64,000 nucleotides of DNA from Caulobacter sp. BK020 (GCF_004342605.1 NZ_SLZL01000002.1:310001-374000); one strand, 5' to 3'; shown: positions 1 through 9,899, counted from the first letter of the stretch. Translations and numbers: made by a program. The notes: generated by a model from the sequence alone, not told the origin.

Positions 1-1
1 C

Positions 2-1468
2 GCCGACGCCCTGGAGGTGCTGGAGGCCAACTATCACGGCACGGCGGTCGACCCCGTGACGCCGCTGCAGGGCCTGCGGGCCCAGTGGGGCAAGGCCAAT
101 ATCCGCTACGCCCAGGGCTCGACCGTGGCCGAGGGCGTGCCCGTCGCCGTGCCGGAGACCGCGCTGCGCACCGGCGTCGGCGCCGACGCGGTCCAAGGCC
201 TGACCGGCGCCTATTTCGACGATCCGGCCCTGAGCGGCGCGCCGCGCGTGACCCGCACCGACCGGGTCGTCAATTTCGACTGGGACCGCGCCGCGCCGGC
301 GCCGGGCCTGGATCCGGCCCGCTATGGCGTGCGCTGGACCGGCGCCCTGGTCCCGCCGGGACCGGGCCAGTACACCCTGGTCGTCGGCGTCGCCCGCTGC
401 TTCGACTGCAAGGGCCACGATCCTGTCCGACTGTGGATCGACGACAGGTTGGTGGTCGACGACGACGGATCCGGCAAGGCGGTCGAGGCCGCGTTGACTT
501 TCGCCGACACCCGTCCGCGCCGCATCCGCCTGGAGCTGTCGCATACCGGCGAGGACCAGGGCGTGCGCCTGCAATGGCGCGCCCCGGCCGCGCCGCAACT
601 AGCCGAGGCCGTCAAGGCCGCCGGCCAGGCCGACGTGGTCGTGGCCGTGGTCGGGCTATCGCCCGACGTCGAGGGCGAGGCGTTGCAGGTCACGGTGCCG
701 GGCTTCGACGGCGGCGACCGCACCGATATCGCGCTGCCCGCGCCGCAACGGCGCCTGCTGGAGACGCTGGCCGCCACCGGCAAGCCGCTGATCGTCGTCC
801 TGACCTCGGGCGGGGCGGTCGAGCTGGACTGGGCCAAGACCCACGCCGACGCCATTCTGGCGGCGTGGTATCCGGGCCAGTCGGGCGGCGTCGCCCTGGC
901 CGAGACCCTGGCGGGCCTGAACAATCCGTCCGGCCGCCTGCCGGTGACCTTCTACAAGTCGGCGCGCGACCTGCCGCCGCTGGTCGAGTACGCGATGAAG
1001 GGGCGGACCTATCGCTATTTCGAGGGCGAGCCGACCTATCCGTTCGGTTACGGCCTCAGCTACACGCGCTTCGACTACGGCGCGCCGACCCTCTCGACGT
1101 CGACCTTGAAGGCGGGCGACGAACTGATCGTCGAGGCCGAGGTGACCAATGTCGGCGCCCGGGCCGGCGACGAGGTGGCCCAGGCCTATCTGATCCCGCC
1201 CAAGCCCGCGGACTATCGGGGACGGCAGGCCGATCGGCTGCTGCTGCGCACCCTGGTCGGCTTCGACCGGGTCACCCTGAAGCCTGGCGAGCGGCGCAAG
1301 GTCCGCTTCACGCTGTCGCCCCGCGATCTTTCACAGGTCGCCCGCAACGGCGCGCGGGCGGTGGTTCCGGGCCAGTACACCCTGTTCGTCGGCGGGGGGC
1401 AGCCGGGTCAGGCTCCGGGTCACGAGGTGCGCTTCACGATTGAAGGTCAGCAGGAGCTTCCGCGATGA
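2..1468 (+). CDS. Glycoside hydrolase family 3 enzyme with PA14 domain, 5' part missing
   Basis: Only the C-terminal ~488 residues lie in the window; the frame is open to the left edge, so the catalytic (beta/alpha)8 domain with the Asp nucleophile is outside. What is visible is a PA14 carbohydrate-binding insert (about visible residues 65-200, with the YTLVVGVARCFDCKG stretch), the second GH3 domain (VVVAVVGLSPDVEGE, LDWAKTHADAILAAWYPGQSGG, NPSGRLPVTFYKS, YPFGYGLSYTRF) and a C-terminal fibronectin III-like domain. GH3 enzymes remove beta-linked glucose, xylose or GlcNAc from non-reducing ends; substrate cannot be read from this part. It overlaps the next gene by 4 bp (ATGA) and heads a coupled glycosidase run, so a role in glycan trimming in the periplasm is inferred. 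Confidence 0.9.
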   Translation, partial: ADALEVLEANYHGTAVDPVTPLQGLRAQWGKANIRYAQGSTVAEGVPVAVPETALRTGVGADAVQGLTGAYFDDPALSGAPRVTRTDRVVNFDWDRAAPAPGLDPARYGVRWTGALVPPGPGQYTLVVGVARCFDCKGHDPVRLWIDDRLVVDDDGSGKAVEAALTFADTRPRRIRLELSHTGEDQGVRLQWRAPAAPQLAEAVKAAGQADVVVAVVGLSPDVEGEALQVTVPGFDGGDRTDIALPAPQRRLLETLAATGKPLIVVLTSGGAVELDWAKTHADAILAAWYPGQSGGVALAETLAGLNNPSGRLPVTFYKSARDLPPLVEYAMKGRTYRYFEGEPTYPFGYGLSYTRFDYGAPTLSTSTLKAGDELIVEAEVTNVGARAGDEVAQAYLIPPKPADYRGRQADRLLLRTLVGFDRVTLKPGERRKVRFTLSPRDLSQVARNGARAVVPGQYTLFVGGGQPGQAPGHEVRFTIEGQQELPR

Positions 1469-2916
1469 ACCCTGGACTCTCCCGTCGCCAGGCGCTGCTG
1501 GCCGGTGCGGCCGCCGCCCTGGCCGCAACACCGGTGATGGCTGCGCCGTTCGTCTCGAACCGCCCGCCGCCCGAGGCTCGACGCTTCGTCAGTCCAGCGG
1601 TCGAGGCCCTGATCAAGCGCGTGAAGGCCAAGGTCGCTGACCCCGAGCTGGCCTGGCTGTTCGAGAACTGCTTTCCCAACACGCTGGACACCACCGTCTT
1701 CCTCGGCGAGGCGGGCGGCAAGCCCGACGCCTTCGTGATCACCGGCGACATCGACTGCATGTGGCTGCGGGATTCCTCGGCCCAGGTCTGGCCCTATCTG
1801 CCGCTGGCCGCCAAGGCCCCCGAACTGCGGACCCTGTTCCGCGGCGTGATCGGCAGGCAGGCCCGCTGCATCCTGATCGACCCCTACGCCAACGCCTACA
1901 TGCACGACCCCGAGGCGCGCACGAATCTCAAGTGGTCGCAGCAGGATGTCACCGAGATGCGGCCGGGCGTCGCCGAGCGGAAGTGGGAGGTCGACAGCCT
2001 CTGCTACCCGATCCGCCTGGCCCACGGCTATTGGCGGGCGACCCGCGATCCGGCGCCGTTCGACGCCGAATGGCGTCAAGCCATGGCCGTGGTGGTGCGC
2101 ACCTTCCGCGAGCAGCAGCGCAAGACCGGTCCCGGTCCCTACAGCTTCCAGCGGCCCAGCACCCTGGCGACGGAAACTCTGATGCTGGAAGGCAAGGGGG
2201 CGCCGACCCGCAAGGTCGGGCTGATCCACTCGATGTTCCGGCCGTCGGACGACGCCTGCGTCTATCCGTTCCTGATCCCGTCCAACCTGTTCGCCGCCGC
2301 GAGCCTGCGGCAGCTGGCCGAGCTGGCCACCGAGGTGCTGAACGACGCCGCCTTCGCCGCCGATTGCACGGCCTTCGCCGACGAGGTGACGGCGGCGTTG
2401 CAGGCCCACGGCCTGACCCGTGACGCCGACGGCCAGCCGGTCTGGGCGTTCGAAGTCGACGGGTTCGGCAATGCCGCCTTCATGGACGACGCCAACGCGC
2501 CGGGCCTGCTGAGCCTCGCCTATCTGGGCTGCGTGCCGCACGACGATCCGGTGTTCCGCCGCACCGCCCGCCTGGCCTGGAGCGAGCGCAATCCGTACTT
2601 CTTCAAGGGAACGGCGGCCGAGGGGATCGGCGGTCCCCATGCGGGCCTCGACCTGATCTGGCCGATGTCGATCATCATGCGGGCGCTGAACGCCCTGGCC
2701 GACGGCGACGACGCCACGGTCTTAACCTCTCTGCGGACCCTGAAGGCCACCCACGCCGGCAAGGGCTTCATGCACGAGGCCTTCCACAAGGACGACCCGT
2801 CCAACTTCACCCGTGACTGGTTCGCCTGGGCCAACACCCTGTTCGGCGAGCTGATCGTCGAGATCGCCGATCGCCGTCCCGCCTTGCTCGCCCGTTCCCT
2901 GGATCCGACCGCATGA
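1465..2916 (+). CDS. GH125 exo-alpha-1,6-mannosidase, exported by Tat
   Basis: A 483-residue protein matching the metal-independent alpha-mannosidase family GH125 (formerly DUF1237), which releases non-reducing-end alpha-1,6-mannose from N-glycans. The N terminus (LSRRQALLAGAAAALAATPVMA) is a twin-arginine signal peptide, so it should act in the periplasm. Family hallmarks seen are DIDCMWLRDSSAQVWPYL, LKWSQQDVTEMRPG, a MFRPSDDACVYPFLIPSN stretch and the C-terminal NFTRDWFAWANTLFGELI. The ATG overlaps the stop of the preceding GH3 gene by 4 bp, and its own stop overlaps the next start by 4 bp, implying translational coupling with the GH92 gene. Pairing GH92 with GH125 is typical of high-mannose N-glycan degradation clusters. 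Family assignment is confident; linkage specificity is from family knowledge. Confidence 0.92.
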   Translation: MNPGLSRRQALLAGAAAALAATPVMAAPFVSNRPPPEARRFVSPAVEALIKRVKAKVADPELAWLFENCFPNTLDTTVFLGEAGGKPDAFVITGDIDCMWLRDSSAQVWPYLPLAAKAPELRTLFRGVIGRQARCILIDPYANAYMHDPEARTNLKWSQQDVTEMRPGVAERKWEVDSLCYPIRLAHGYWRATRDPAPFDAEWRQAMAVVVRTFREQQRKTGPGPYSFQRPSTLATETLMLEGKGAPTRKVGLIHSMFRPSDDACVYPFLIPSNLFAAASLRQLAELATEVLNDAAFAADCTAFADEVTAALQAHGLTRDADGQPVWAFEVDGFGNAAFMDDANAPGLLSLAYLGCVPHDDPVFRRTARLAWSERNPYFFKGTAAEGIGGPHAGLDLIWPMSIIMRALNALADGDDATVLTSLRTLKATHAGKGFMHEAFHKDDPSNFTRDWFAWANTLFGELIVEIADRRPALLARSLDPTA

Positions 2917-5240
2917 CCCAAGTTCCCACGATCGATCGCCGCGCCCTGATGGCCGGCGCGGGCCTTGCCGGGCTGGCCGCCGCCGCCCCGGCCTGTTCGG
3001 CGCCGCGCAAGCCGCTGTGCGACTTCGTCGACCCGTTCATCGGCACCGGCGGCCACGGTCACACCTATCCGGGCGCGACCCTGCCGTTCGGCATGGTCCA
3101 GCTGAGCCCGGACACCAGCAACAACGGCTGGGATTCCTGCTCGGGCTACCACCAGCAGGACGGCTCGATCATGGGTTTCTCGCACACCCACCTCAGCGGC
3201 ACCGGCTGCGCCGACCTGCTGGACGTGTTGGTGGTCCCCGCCACCGGACCGGTGCTGCTGACCCCAGGCGAACCCGGCAAGCCCGACGACGGCTATCGGT
3301 CGCGCTACGACCGCGCCACCGAGCGCGCCTCTCCGGGCTACTACAGGGTCCGCCTCACCGACACGCGCATCGACGCCGAGCTGACCGTCACCGAGCGCGT
3401 CGGCCTGCACCGCTACACCTTTCCCAAGGGGGAGCCGGGCCATCTGCTGATCGACCTGCAGCACGGCCAGAAGGACTGGTGGGAGAAGTCGCCGGAGACC
3501 CGGGTCAAGAACGCCAGCCTGCGCCTGGTTGGCGACGACACCCTGGTGGGCGCGCGCCAGGTGTTCCAGTGGGCGCCCGGGCGATGGATCTATTTCGCCT
3601 TGAAGCTGTCGCGTCCGTTCAAGAGCGCCCAGCTCTATGCCGCCGACCAGCCGCTGGGCGCCGACACCCGCGAGGCCAAGGGCGAGAACCTCAAATGCGC
3701 CTTGCACTACCCGGACGCCGGCGAGGCGCCGTTGCTGGTCAAGGTCGGCCTGTCGGGCGTCGATATCGAGGGGGCGCTGTCCAATCTGCAGGCCGAGGTT
3801 CCCGGCTGGGATTTCGATGGCGTGCGGCGCTCGGCCCGGGCGACCTGGGAGAAAGCGCTGTCCTCGATCCGCATCGACGGCGCGCCCGAGACCGACGCAA
3901 AGATCTTCTACACCGGCCTCTATCACAGTCTGCTGGCGCCGACCCTGTTCAGCGACGTCGACGGCCGCTACCGGGGCATGGACCAGAAGGACCACAAGGT
4001 TCCCGCCGGTCGCCGCAACTACAGCACCTATTCGCTGTGGGACACTTATCGGACCCTGCATCCGCTGCTGACCCTGGTCCAGCCGGCCCGCGCGGCCGAC
4101 GTGATCGCCGGTCTCGTGCCGATGGCCGAGGAGAGCCCCAAGGGACCGTCCGTCTGGCCGCTGCAGGGCATCGAGACCGGCACCATGAACGGCTGGCACG
4201 CCGCGGTTGTCCTGGCCGAGGCGCAGGGCAAGGAGCTGGGCGGCCTGGATCCGGTCCGCACCTGGAAGGCGTTCCGCAAGCGGGCCTTCGACGACGATGT
4301 GCTGGGCCTGGACTGGTACAAGCGCCTGGGCTTCATCCCGGTCGACGAGGTCATGGAAGGCGCCAGCCGCACGCTGGAATACGCCTATGACGACTGGGCC
4401 ATGGCGCACCTCGCCGCCGCGGCCGGCGCCCATGACGACGCCAAGGCCCTGCTGGAGCGCTCGCGGAACTACCGCAACCAGTTCGACGCCTCGACCCAGT
4501 TCATGCGGCCGCGCAACGCCGACGGATCCTGGGTGACGCCGTTCGAGCCACGCGCCATCGGCCACATGGAGAAGTGGCGCGACTTCACCGAGGCCAACGC
4601 CTGGCAGGCGACGTTCCTGACCCAGCACGACCTCTACGCCTACATGGACCTGTTCGGCGGCGAGAAGGGGCTGGAGGCCAAGCTCGACGCGCTGTTCACC
4701 GCCAGTTCGGAAATGCCGCCGGGCTCGCCGCCCGACATCGCCGGCCTGGTCGGCCAGTACGCCCACGGCAACGAGCCGTGCCACCACGTGGCCTATCTCT
4801 ACGCCTATTGCGGCGCGCACCATAAGACCCAGGCCCAGGTCCGGATGCTGCTCAAGAGCCAGTACCAGGCCAAGCCGGACGGCCTGTCGGGCAACGAGGA
4901 CTGCGGCCAGATGAGCGCCTGGTACGTGATGAGCGCCCTGGGCCTTTATCCGGTCGACCCGGTCATGGGTGCCTATGTGTTCGGCTCGCCATTGTTCCCC
5001 CGCGCTGAGATCGCGGTGGGCGAGGGGCGCAAGCTGGTGATCGAAGCCCACGGCGTCGCGCCGGACCGCTTCTACATCCAGTCGGCGACCTGGAACGGCG
5101 CGGCGCACGATCGCTGCTGGATCGGCCATGACGAGCTGGCCAAGGGCGGGCGGCTGGTGTTCCAGATGGGCGAGCGACCGAACCCGGCGTTCGGCGCGGC
5201 CCGGTCGTCGCGTCCGCCCTCGGCGCCGAAGTTCGCGTGA
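2913..5240 (+). CDS. GH92 alpha-mannosidase
   Basis: A 775-residue GH92 protein. The family comprises calcium-dependent exo-alpha-mannosidases, mostly alpha-1,2 and alpha-1,3, acting on N-glycans. Seen in order: a short signal sequence with DRRALMAGAGLAGLAAAAPA (probably Tat), the N-terminal family motif VDPFIGTGGHGHTYPGA and PFGMVQLSPDT, the FSHTHLSGTGC stretch, the catalytic domain with YSLWDTYRTLHPLLTL and GNEPCHHVAYLY, and the terminal GNEDCGQMSAWYVMSALGLYP motif followed by a beta domain. Start ATG overlaps the GH125 stop (ATGA) and the stop overlaps the next GTG start. Length is normal for the family. Which alpha linkage it prefers cannot be decided from sequence alone. Confidence 0.95.
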   Translation: MTQVPTIDRRALMAGAGLAGLAAAAPACSAPRKPLCDFVDPFIGTGGHGHTYPGATLPFGMVQLSPDTSNNGWDSCSGYHQQDGSIMGFSHTHLSGTGCADLLDVLVVPATGPVLLTPGEPGKPDDGYRSRYDRATERASPGYYRVRLTDTRIDAELTVTERVGLHRYTFPKGEPGHLLIDLQHGQKDWWEKSPETRVKNASLRLVGDDTLVGARQVFQWAPGRWIYFALKLSRPFKSAQLYAADQPLGADTREAKGENLKCALHYPDAGEAPLLVKVGLSGVDIEGALSNLQAEVPGWDFDGVRRSARATWEKALSSIRIDGAPETDAKIFYTGLYHSLLAPTLFSDVDGRYRGMDQKDHKVPAGRRNYSTYSLWDTYRTLHPLLTLVQPARAADVIAGLVPMAEESPKGPSVWPLQGIETGTMNGWHAAVVLAEAQGKELGGLDPVRTWKAFRKRAFDDDVLGLDWYKRLGFIPVDEVMEGASRTLEYAYDDWAMAHLAAAAGAHDDAKALLERSRNYRNQFDASTQFMRPRNADGSWVTPFEPRAIGHMEKWRDFTEANAWQATFLTQHDLYAYMDLFGGEKGLEAKLDALFTASSEMPPGSPPDIAGLVGQYAHGNEPCHHVAYLYAYCGAHHKTQAQVRMLLKSQYQAKPDGLSGNEDCGQMSAWYVMSALGLYPVDPVMGAYVFGSPLFPRAEIAVGEGRKLVIEAHGVAPDRFYIQSATWNGAAHDRCWIGHDELAKGGRLVFQMGERPNPAFGAARSSRPPSAPKFA

Positions 5241-7666
5241 AGCCGCGCCGCCGCCTCGCGCTGGGATTGGCCGTCCTGGCCGCCGGCGTGGCCGCGGCGG
5301 CGCGGGCCGAGGACCTGACGCAGGCGCGGCTGGTCGAGACCGGGGCGGAGTCGGCGCCGGCCGCGCGGTTCCTCGCCGAGGAAATCGCCGCGCGCATGGG
5401 GGGGGCATGGGGCGCGAGTTCGAAGCTGAATGCGCCCCTGGTCGTGGTGGCGCGACCCGCTGCGATCGAGGGGCTGCTGCCGCCGGCCCTGCGAGCAGCG
5501 TGGCGAGCCCGCCCCGCCGGGAGCGCGGCCCGGACGCCGGAGGGGTTCTCGGTGCGAAGCTTGCGCGCCGGATCGCGGAGGGCGGTGGTCGTCGCGGCGG
5601 AAACGCCACGCGGCCGTCTGTTCGGCGTCGGCTGGCTGCTGCGCAAGCTGGAGATGGAGCCGGGCAGGGTGGCCGCGCCCGACGCCCTGGCCATCGACAC
5701 CGCCCCAGCCCAGGCCGTGCGCGGCGTGCAGATCGGCTATCGCTTCAAGAACAACAGCTACGACGCCTGGACGCTGGCGATGTTCGAGCGCCGGGTGCGC
5801 GACATCGCGATCTTCGGCGGCAACACGATCCAGGTCATCGCGCCGGTGTCGGACGACGCGGCGGCCAGCCCGCTGTTCCCGGCCCCGCCGCTGGAGACGA
5901 TCGTCGGCCTGTCGACCCTGGCCGACCGCTACGGCTTGGATTTCGCGCTGTACTATCCAGAGTTGGCCAAGGACTATGGCGACCCGACCGCCGTGGCGGC
6001 GGAGCTGAAGGCCTTCGAGGCCTTGGTCCGCCGGCTGCCGAAGGTCGACGCGCTGTACGTGCCGGGCGGCGACCCCGGCCACACCCCGCCGGATAGGCTG
6101 TTTCCGCTGGTCGAGCAGGAGGCGCGGATCCTGGCGCGCATCCATCCGGGGGCCAGGGTCTGGCTGTCGGCGCAAGGTTTCGACCAGACGGAAAGCCAGG
6201 CCTTCTACGCCCAGCTGGAGCGCGAGCCCGACTGGCTGACCGGCGTGTTCTTCGGGCCGCAGACCCGCGATCCCGTGGCCGTGCAGCGTCGACGGATCCC
6301 GGCGCGCTATCCGATCCAGGTCTATCCCGACATCGGCCACACGATGCACGCCCAGTTTCCGGTTCCGGAGTGGGACCCCGCCTTCGCGATCACCGAGGGG
6401 CGCGAGCCGATCAATCCGCGTCCGCTGGGGCAGGCCACGATCTTCCGCCACTTCGCGGCGCTGAACACCGGAGCGGTGACCTATTCGGAAGGGGTCAACG
6501 ACGACGTCAACATGGCGCTGTGGTTCCAGCTGGGCTGGTCGCCGCAAGTCGCCCCACGTGAGGTGTTGGAGGACTACGCCCGGGTGTTTCTGGGCGTGCG
6601 CCTTGGCGATCAGTCCAGCAACCGGTTCGCCGATGGGGTGATGGCCCTGGAACGCAACTGGTCGGGCAAGGCGGCCGACAATGCCGGCATCGACGCCACC
6701 CTGGCCCTGTTCGACGGCCTGGAGCGCAGCGCTTCGCCGATCCAGCGCGCCAACTGGCGGTTCGAGTCCGCGCTCTATCGGGCGGTCTACGACGCCTGGG
6801 TCCGGGCGCGATCGCGGGCCGAGGCGGCGCGGCAAGCCGCGGCGATGACGGTGCTCGCCCAGGCCCCTACGATTGGGGCGGACGCCGCCATGGCCCAGGC
6901 CGAACACGCCCTGGCCGAACCGGACACGGCGGAGGCCCTGGCGCTGCGCGGCCGGCTGTTCGACCTCGCGGGACGGCTCTACGTCCATGCCGGCCTGCAG
7001 CTCAGCGTCCAGCGCTACGGCGCCTCGGCGATCGAGCGCGGCGCCAATCTGGACCGGGTTGACGCCTCGCTGAACGACCGGGTCTGGCTGACGCGCCAGT
7101 TCGCCGACATCCGGGCGCTCCCGGACGAAGCCCAGCGTCGGGCTCGCCTGGCCGAGATCGCCGACGCGCCAATGACCAGGCAAGGAGCCTTGTACGACGA
7201 CCTGGGCGATCCCGATCGTGAACCGCACCTGGTGCGCGGCGCGGGCTTCGGCCGCGATCCCCAACTGCTGGACAGCGCCATCGACGGGATCGCCGACAAG
7301 ATCCCCGACGACGGCTGGCGCGGCGCTTGGACGACCTATGCCGAAACGCTCTACGACCGTCCGATCACCCTGGTCTATCGCGACCTCGATCCGAAGCGGA
7401 CCTGGCGGCTGCGCGCCACCTACGCCGGCGAGGACTACCAGCTGCCCATGCGCCTGACCGCCAATGGCGTCGAGCTTCATCCGCCGCTGTCCCGCGCCAC
7501 CAACCCGATGACGATTGAGCTGGCCATTCCGCCCGAGGCGACGCGGTCGGGCGCGCTGCGTCTGGACTGGACCCGCCCACCCGGCGTCGGCGGCGGCGGC
7601 CGCGGCCACCAGGTGGCCGAGGTTTGGCTGATCCCCGATCCCGTTTCCTCTTCCCCGTCTCACTGA
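5237..7666 (+). CDS. Exported glycosidase-like protein, hexosaminidase/glucuronidase-type N-terminal domain
   Basis: An 809-residue exported protein with a classical signal peptide (MKPRRRLALGLAVLAAGVAAAARA). Residues ~25-155 resemble the small alpha/beta domain that precedes the catalytic barrel in GH20 hexosaminidases and alpha-glucuronidases. A barrel-like region follows (~160-480: VRGVQIGYRFKNNSYDAWT, YVPGGDPGHTPPDRLFPLVE, YSEGVNDDVNMALWFQLGW), then a helical and a beta C-terminal part. The paired acidic residues in the SEGVNDD motif are candidates for catalysis. I cannot assign a numbered GH family. Its position, coupled by 4 bp (GTGA) to GH92 and just ahead of a fucosidase, fits removal of GlcNAc or another sugar of an N-glycan, but that is inference from context. 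Confidence 0.8.
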   Translation: MKPRRRLALGLAVLAAGVAAAARAEDLTQARLVETGAESAPAARFLAEEIAARMGGAWGASSKLNAPLVVVARPAAIEGLLPPALRAAWRARPAGSAARTPEGFSVRSLRAGSRRAVVVAAETPRGRLFGVGWLLRKLEMEPGRVAAPDALAIDTAPAQAVRGVQIGYRFKNNSYDAWTLAMFERRVRDIAIFGGNTIQVIAPVSDDAAASPLFPAPPLETIVGLSTLADRYGLDFALYYPELAKDYGDPTAVAAELKAFEALVRRLPKVDALYVPGGDPGHTPPDRLFPLVEQEARILARIHPGARVWLSAQGFDQTESQAFYAQLEREPDWLTGVFFGPQTRDPVAVQRRRIPARYPIQVYPDIGHTMHAQFPVPEWDPAFAITEGREPINPRPLGQATIFRHFAALNTGAVTYSEGVNDDVNMALWFQLGWSPQVAPREVLEDYARVFLGVRLGDQSSNRFADGVMALERNWSGKAADNAGIDATLALFDGLERSASPIQRANWRFESALYRAVYDAWVRARSRAEAARQAAAMTVLAQAPTIGADAAMAQAEHALAEPDTAEALALRGRLFDLAGRLYVHAGLQLSVQRYGASAIERGANLDRVDASLNDRVWLTRQFADIRALPDEAQRRARLAEIADAPMTRQGALYDDLGDPDREPHLVRGAGFGRDPQLLDSAIDGIADKIPDDGWRGAWTTYAETLYDRPITLVYRDLDPKRTWRLRATYAGEDYQLPMRLTANGVELHPPLSRATNPMTIELAIPPEATRSGALRLDWTRPPGVGGGGRGHQVAEVWLIPDPVSSSPSH

Positions 7667-7680
7667 CCGGAGCCTTGTCA

Positions 7681-9756
7681 ATGCGCCCCGAACTTCACCT
7701 GTCCCGCCGTCGCCTGATGCTGGCCGGCGCCGCCGCCTCGGCCTTGCCCGGAGTAGTCTTCGCGGCCGGCTTGGCCCCCTACGGCGCGACGCCGTCGGCC
7801 CGGCAACTGGCCTGGCATGGCCTGGAGACCTACGGCTTCGTCCACTTCTCGATCAACACCTTCACCGATCGCGAATGGGGCTATGGCGATGAGTCGCCGG
7901 CCCTGTTCAACCCGACCGATTTCAGCGCCGACCAGATCGTCGCCGCCGCCAAGGCCGGCGGACTGAAGGCCCTGATCCTGACGGCCAAGCACCATGACGG
8001 CTTCTGCCTGTGGCCTAGCCGCTTCACCGAGCACAGCATCAAGAACAGCCCCTACAAGGGCGGCAAGGGCGACATCGTCCGCGAGATGTCCGAAGCCTGC
8101 GCGCGCGGGGGGCTAAAGTTCGGCCTCTACCTGTCGCCGTGGGATCGCAACCACGCCGACTACGGCCGGCCGGAATACGTCACCTACTATCGCAACCAGC
8201 TGCGCGAGCTGCTGACCCAGTACGGCACGCTGTTCGAGGTCTGGTTCGACGGCGCGAACGGCGGCGACGGCTATTACGGCGGGGCCCGCGAGGTGCGGAA
8301 GATCGGGCCCAACTACTACAACTGGCCGTCGATCATCACCTTCGTCCACGAGCTCCAGCCCATGGCCGTGACCTTCGATCCCAAGGGCGCCGACCTGCGC
8401 TGGGTCGGCAACGAGAGGGGGTTCGCCGGCGACCCCTGCTGGGCGACCATGGATGACGGGCCCTATACCGAGGCCAAGGGCATGAGCGGCGTGCGCGGCG
8501 GTTCGGTCTGGTGGCCGGCCGAGGTGGACGTGTCGATCCGCCCGGGCTGGTTCTGGCACGCCTACGAGGACGCCGAGGTGAAGTCCGCCGGACGGCTGCA
8601 GAAGATCTATTTCGAGTCCGTCGGACGGGGGGCGAACCTGCTGCTCAACCTGCCGCCGGACCGCCGGGGCCGCATCCCGGACGAGGACGTCGCCGCCCTG
8701 ACCGCCTGGGGCAAGGCCCGGCGCGAACTGTTCGCCCGCAATCTCGCCGACGGGAGCAGGGCCCGGGCCAGCAACGCCCGCGCCGGTCACGCCGCCGCCA
8801 ACGTGCTGGACGGCGTGCGCGACACCTACTGGGCATGCGACGACGACGCGACGCCGCCGGAACTGACCCTGACCTTGCCGCAGGCGCGGACCTTCGACGT
8901 CGTGCGCCTGCGCGAGCATCTGCCGCTGGGCCTGCGGGTGACCGAGTTCGCCCTGGACGTCTGGGACGGTGACTGGCGCGAGATCGCCCGCCATCAAGGG
9001 ATCGGGGCGCAGCGGCTGGTGCGGCTGGCCGCCCCCGTCACGACGCGCAAGCTGCGCCTGCGGGTGCTGGACGCTCCGGCCGGCCCGGCGATCAGCGAGA
9101 TCAGCCTGTTCCGGCAGCCGGTGCTGGTCGATCCGCCGGCCATCCAGCGCGACCGTGAGGGCCTGGTGTCGATCATCGGCGACGCGCCGGGACTGGAGCT
9201 GCGCTATACGGTGGACGGCTCCTCGCCGACCCGCGAGGCCCTGCGCTTTACCGCACCGTTCCCTCTGTCCGAGGGCGGGCAGGTCAGAGCCGTCGCCATC
9301 GAGCCGGCCAGCGGCGTGACCAGCGCGCCGGCGAGGCGGGCCTTCGACGTGCGGAAATCCGACTGGCGCATCGCTGAGGCCAGCGCCCCCGGCGCCGAAG
9401 CGCTGATCGACGACGAGCGCGGCACCGTCTGGCGAGCGCCGGTCCCGGCGGTCGTGGTGCTGGACCTGGGCCGAGCCCGGTCGCTTGCCGGTTTTACGTT
9501 GCAGCCAGCCTGGGATCGTCCCCAGGGCGCCGGGGCGCCGGCGGGCTATCGGGTCGCGACCAGCGCCGATGGCGTCGCCTGGACCGCGGCGGGCGAGGGC
9601 GAGTTCCCCAACATCGCCGCCAGCCTGGCGCCTCAGCGCGTGACCTTCGCCCGTCGGGAGGGGCGGTATCTGAAACTGGAAGTGACGCGGGCGGCGGCGG
9701 GCGAGGCGCAGGTCGCGTTCGCCGAGCTGGGAGTCATTACCTTGGACGGCGCGTAA
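7681..9756 (+). CDS. GH29 alpha-L-fucosidase with C-terminal carbohydrate-binding domains
   Basis: A 691-residue protein. The start at 7681 is preferred because GGAG lies ten bases upstream and a Tat signal follows (HLSRRRLMLAGAAASALPG). The GH29 domain (~35-370) has FVHFSINTFTDREWGYGDE, LILTAKHHDGFCLWPS and FEVWFDGANGGDGYY; Asp190 in WFDG corresponds to the family nucleophile. After it come a discoidin (F5/8 type C)-like domain (~385-490), a chitobiase-type FN3-like segment (GLELRYTVDGSSPTREA) and a second discoidin-like region to the end. Retaining alpha-fucosidases of this type remove alpha-1,3/1,4 or core fucose, which fits the PNGase A-type amidase in the same locus because PNGase A tolerates core alpha-1,3-fucose. 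Followed by a strong terminator. Confidence 0.93.
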   Translation: MRPELHLSRRRLMLAGAAASALPGVVFAAGLAPYGATPSARQLAWHGLETYGFVHFSINTFTDREWGYGDESPALFNPTDFSADQIVAAAKAGGLKALILTAKHHDGFCLWPSRFTEHSIKNSPYKGGKGDIVREMSEACARGGLKFGLYLSPWDRNHADYGRPEYVTYYRNQLRELLTQYGTLFEVWFDGANGGDGYYGGAREVRKIGPNYYNWPSIITFVHELQPMAVTFDPKGADLRWVGNERGFAGDPCWATMDDGPYTEAKGMSGVRGGSVWWPAEVDVSIRPGWFWHAYEDAEVKSAGRLQKIYFESVGRGANLLLNLPPDRRGRIPDEDVAALTAWGKARRELFARNLADGSRARASNARAGHAAANVLDGVRDTYWACDDDATPPELTLTLPQARTFDVVRLREHLPLGLRVTEFALDVWDGDWREIARHQGIGAQRLVRLAAPVTTRKLRLRVLDAPAGPAISEISLFRQPVLVDPPAIQRDREGLVSIIGDAPGLELRYTVDGSSPTREALRFTAPFPLSEGGQVRAVAIEPASGVTSAPARRAFDVRKSDWRIAEASAPGAEALIDDERGTVWRAPVPAVVVLDLGRARSLAGFTLQPAWDRPQGAGAPAGYRVATSADGVAWTAAGEGEFPNIAASLAPQRVTFARREGRYLKLEVTRAAAGEAQVAFAELGVITLDGA

Positions 9757-9770
9757 ACCTGCCTGACGTG

Positions 9771-9808
9771 TTTCTTCACGCGAACCGGTTCCGGCTCGCG
9801 TGAAGAAA
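9771..9808. terminator. Bidirectional intrinsic terminator
   Basis: A perfect 13-bp inverted repeat, TTTCTTCACGCGA at 9771-9783 and TCGCGTGAAGAAA at 9796-9808, with further CCGG/CCGG pairing in the centre. Runs of T/A flank both arms, so it can end both the GH29 transcript and the convergent TonB receptor transcript. Confidence 0.8.
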
Positions 9809-9899
9809 TGGCTTGCAGAGACGCTTGCTGACGCCAGGGTCTCGAGGTTCGAGGCGAAGCACGAGCCGCGCCGTCCCGGGACGGCGCTGCTCGCTCACA

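Noticed and set aside
2520..5609. Very long open frame on the minus strand across the GH125/GH92 genes
   Set aside because: Arginine/proline-rich antisense shadow of high-GC coding sequence; the plus-strand proteins have clear families and coupled starts.
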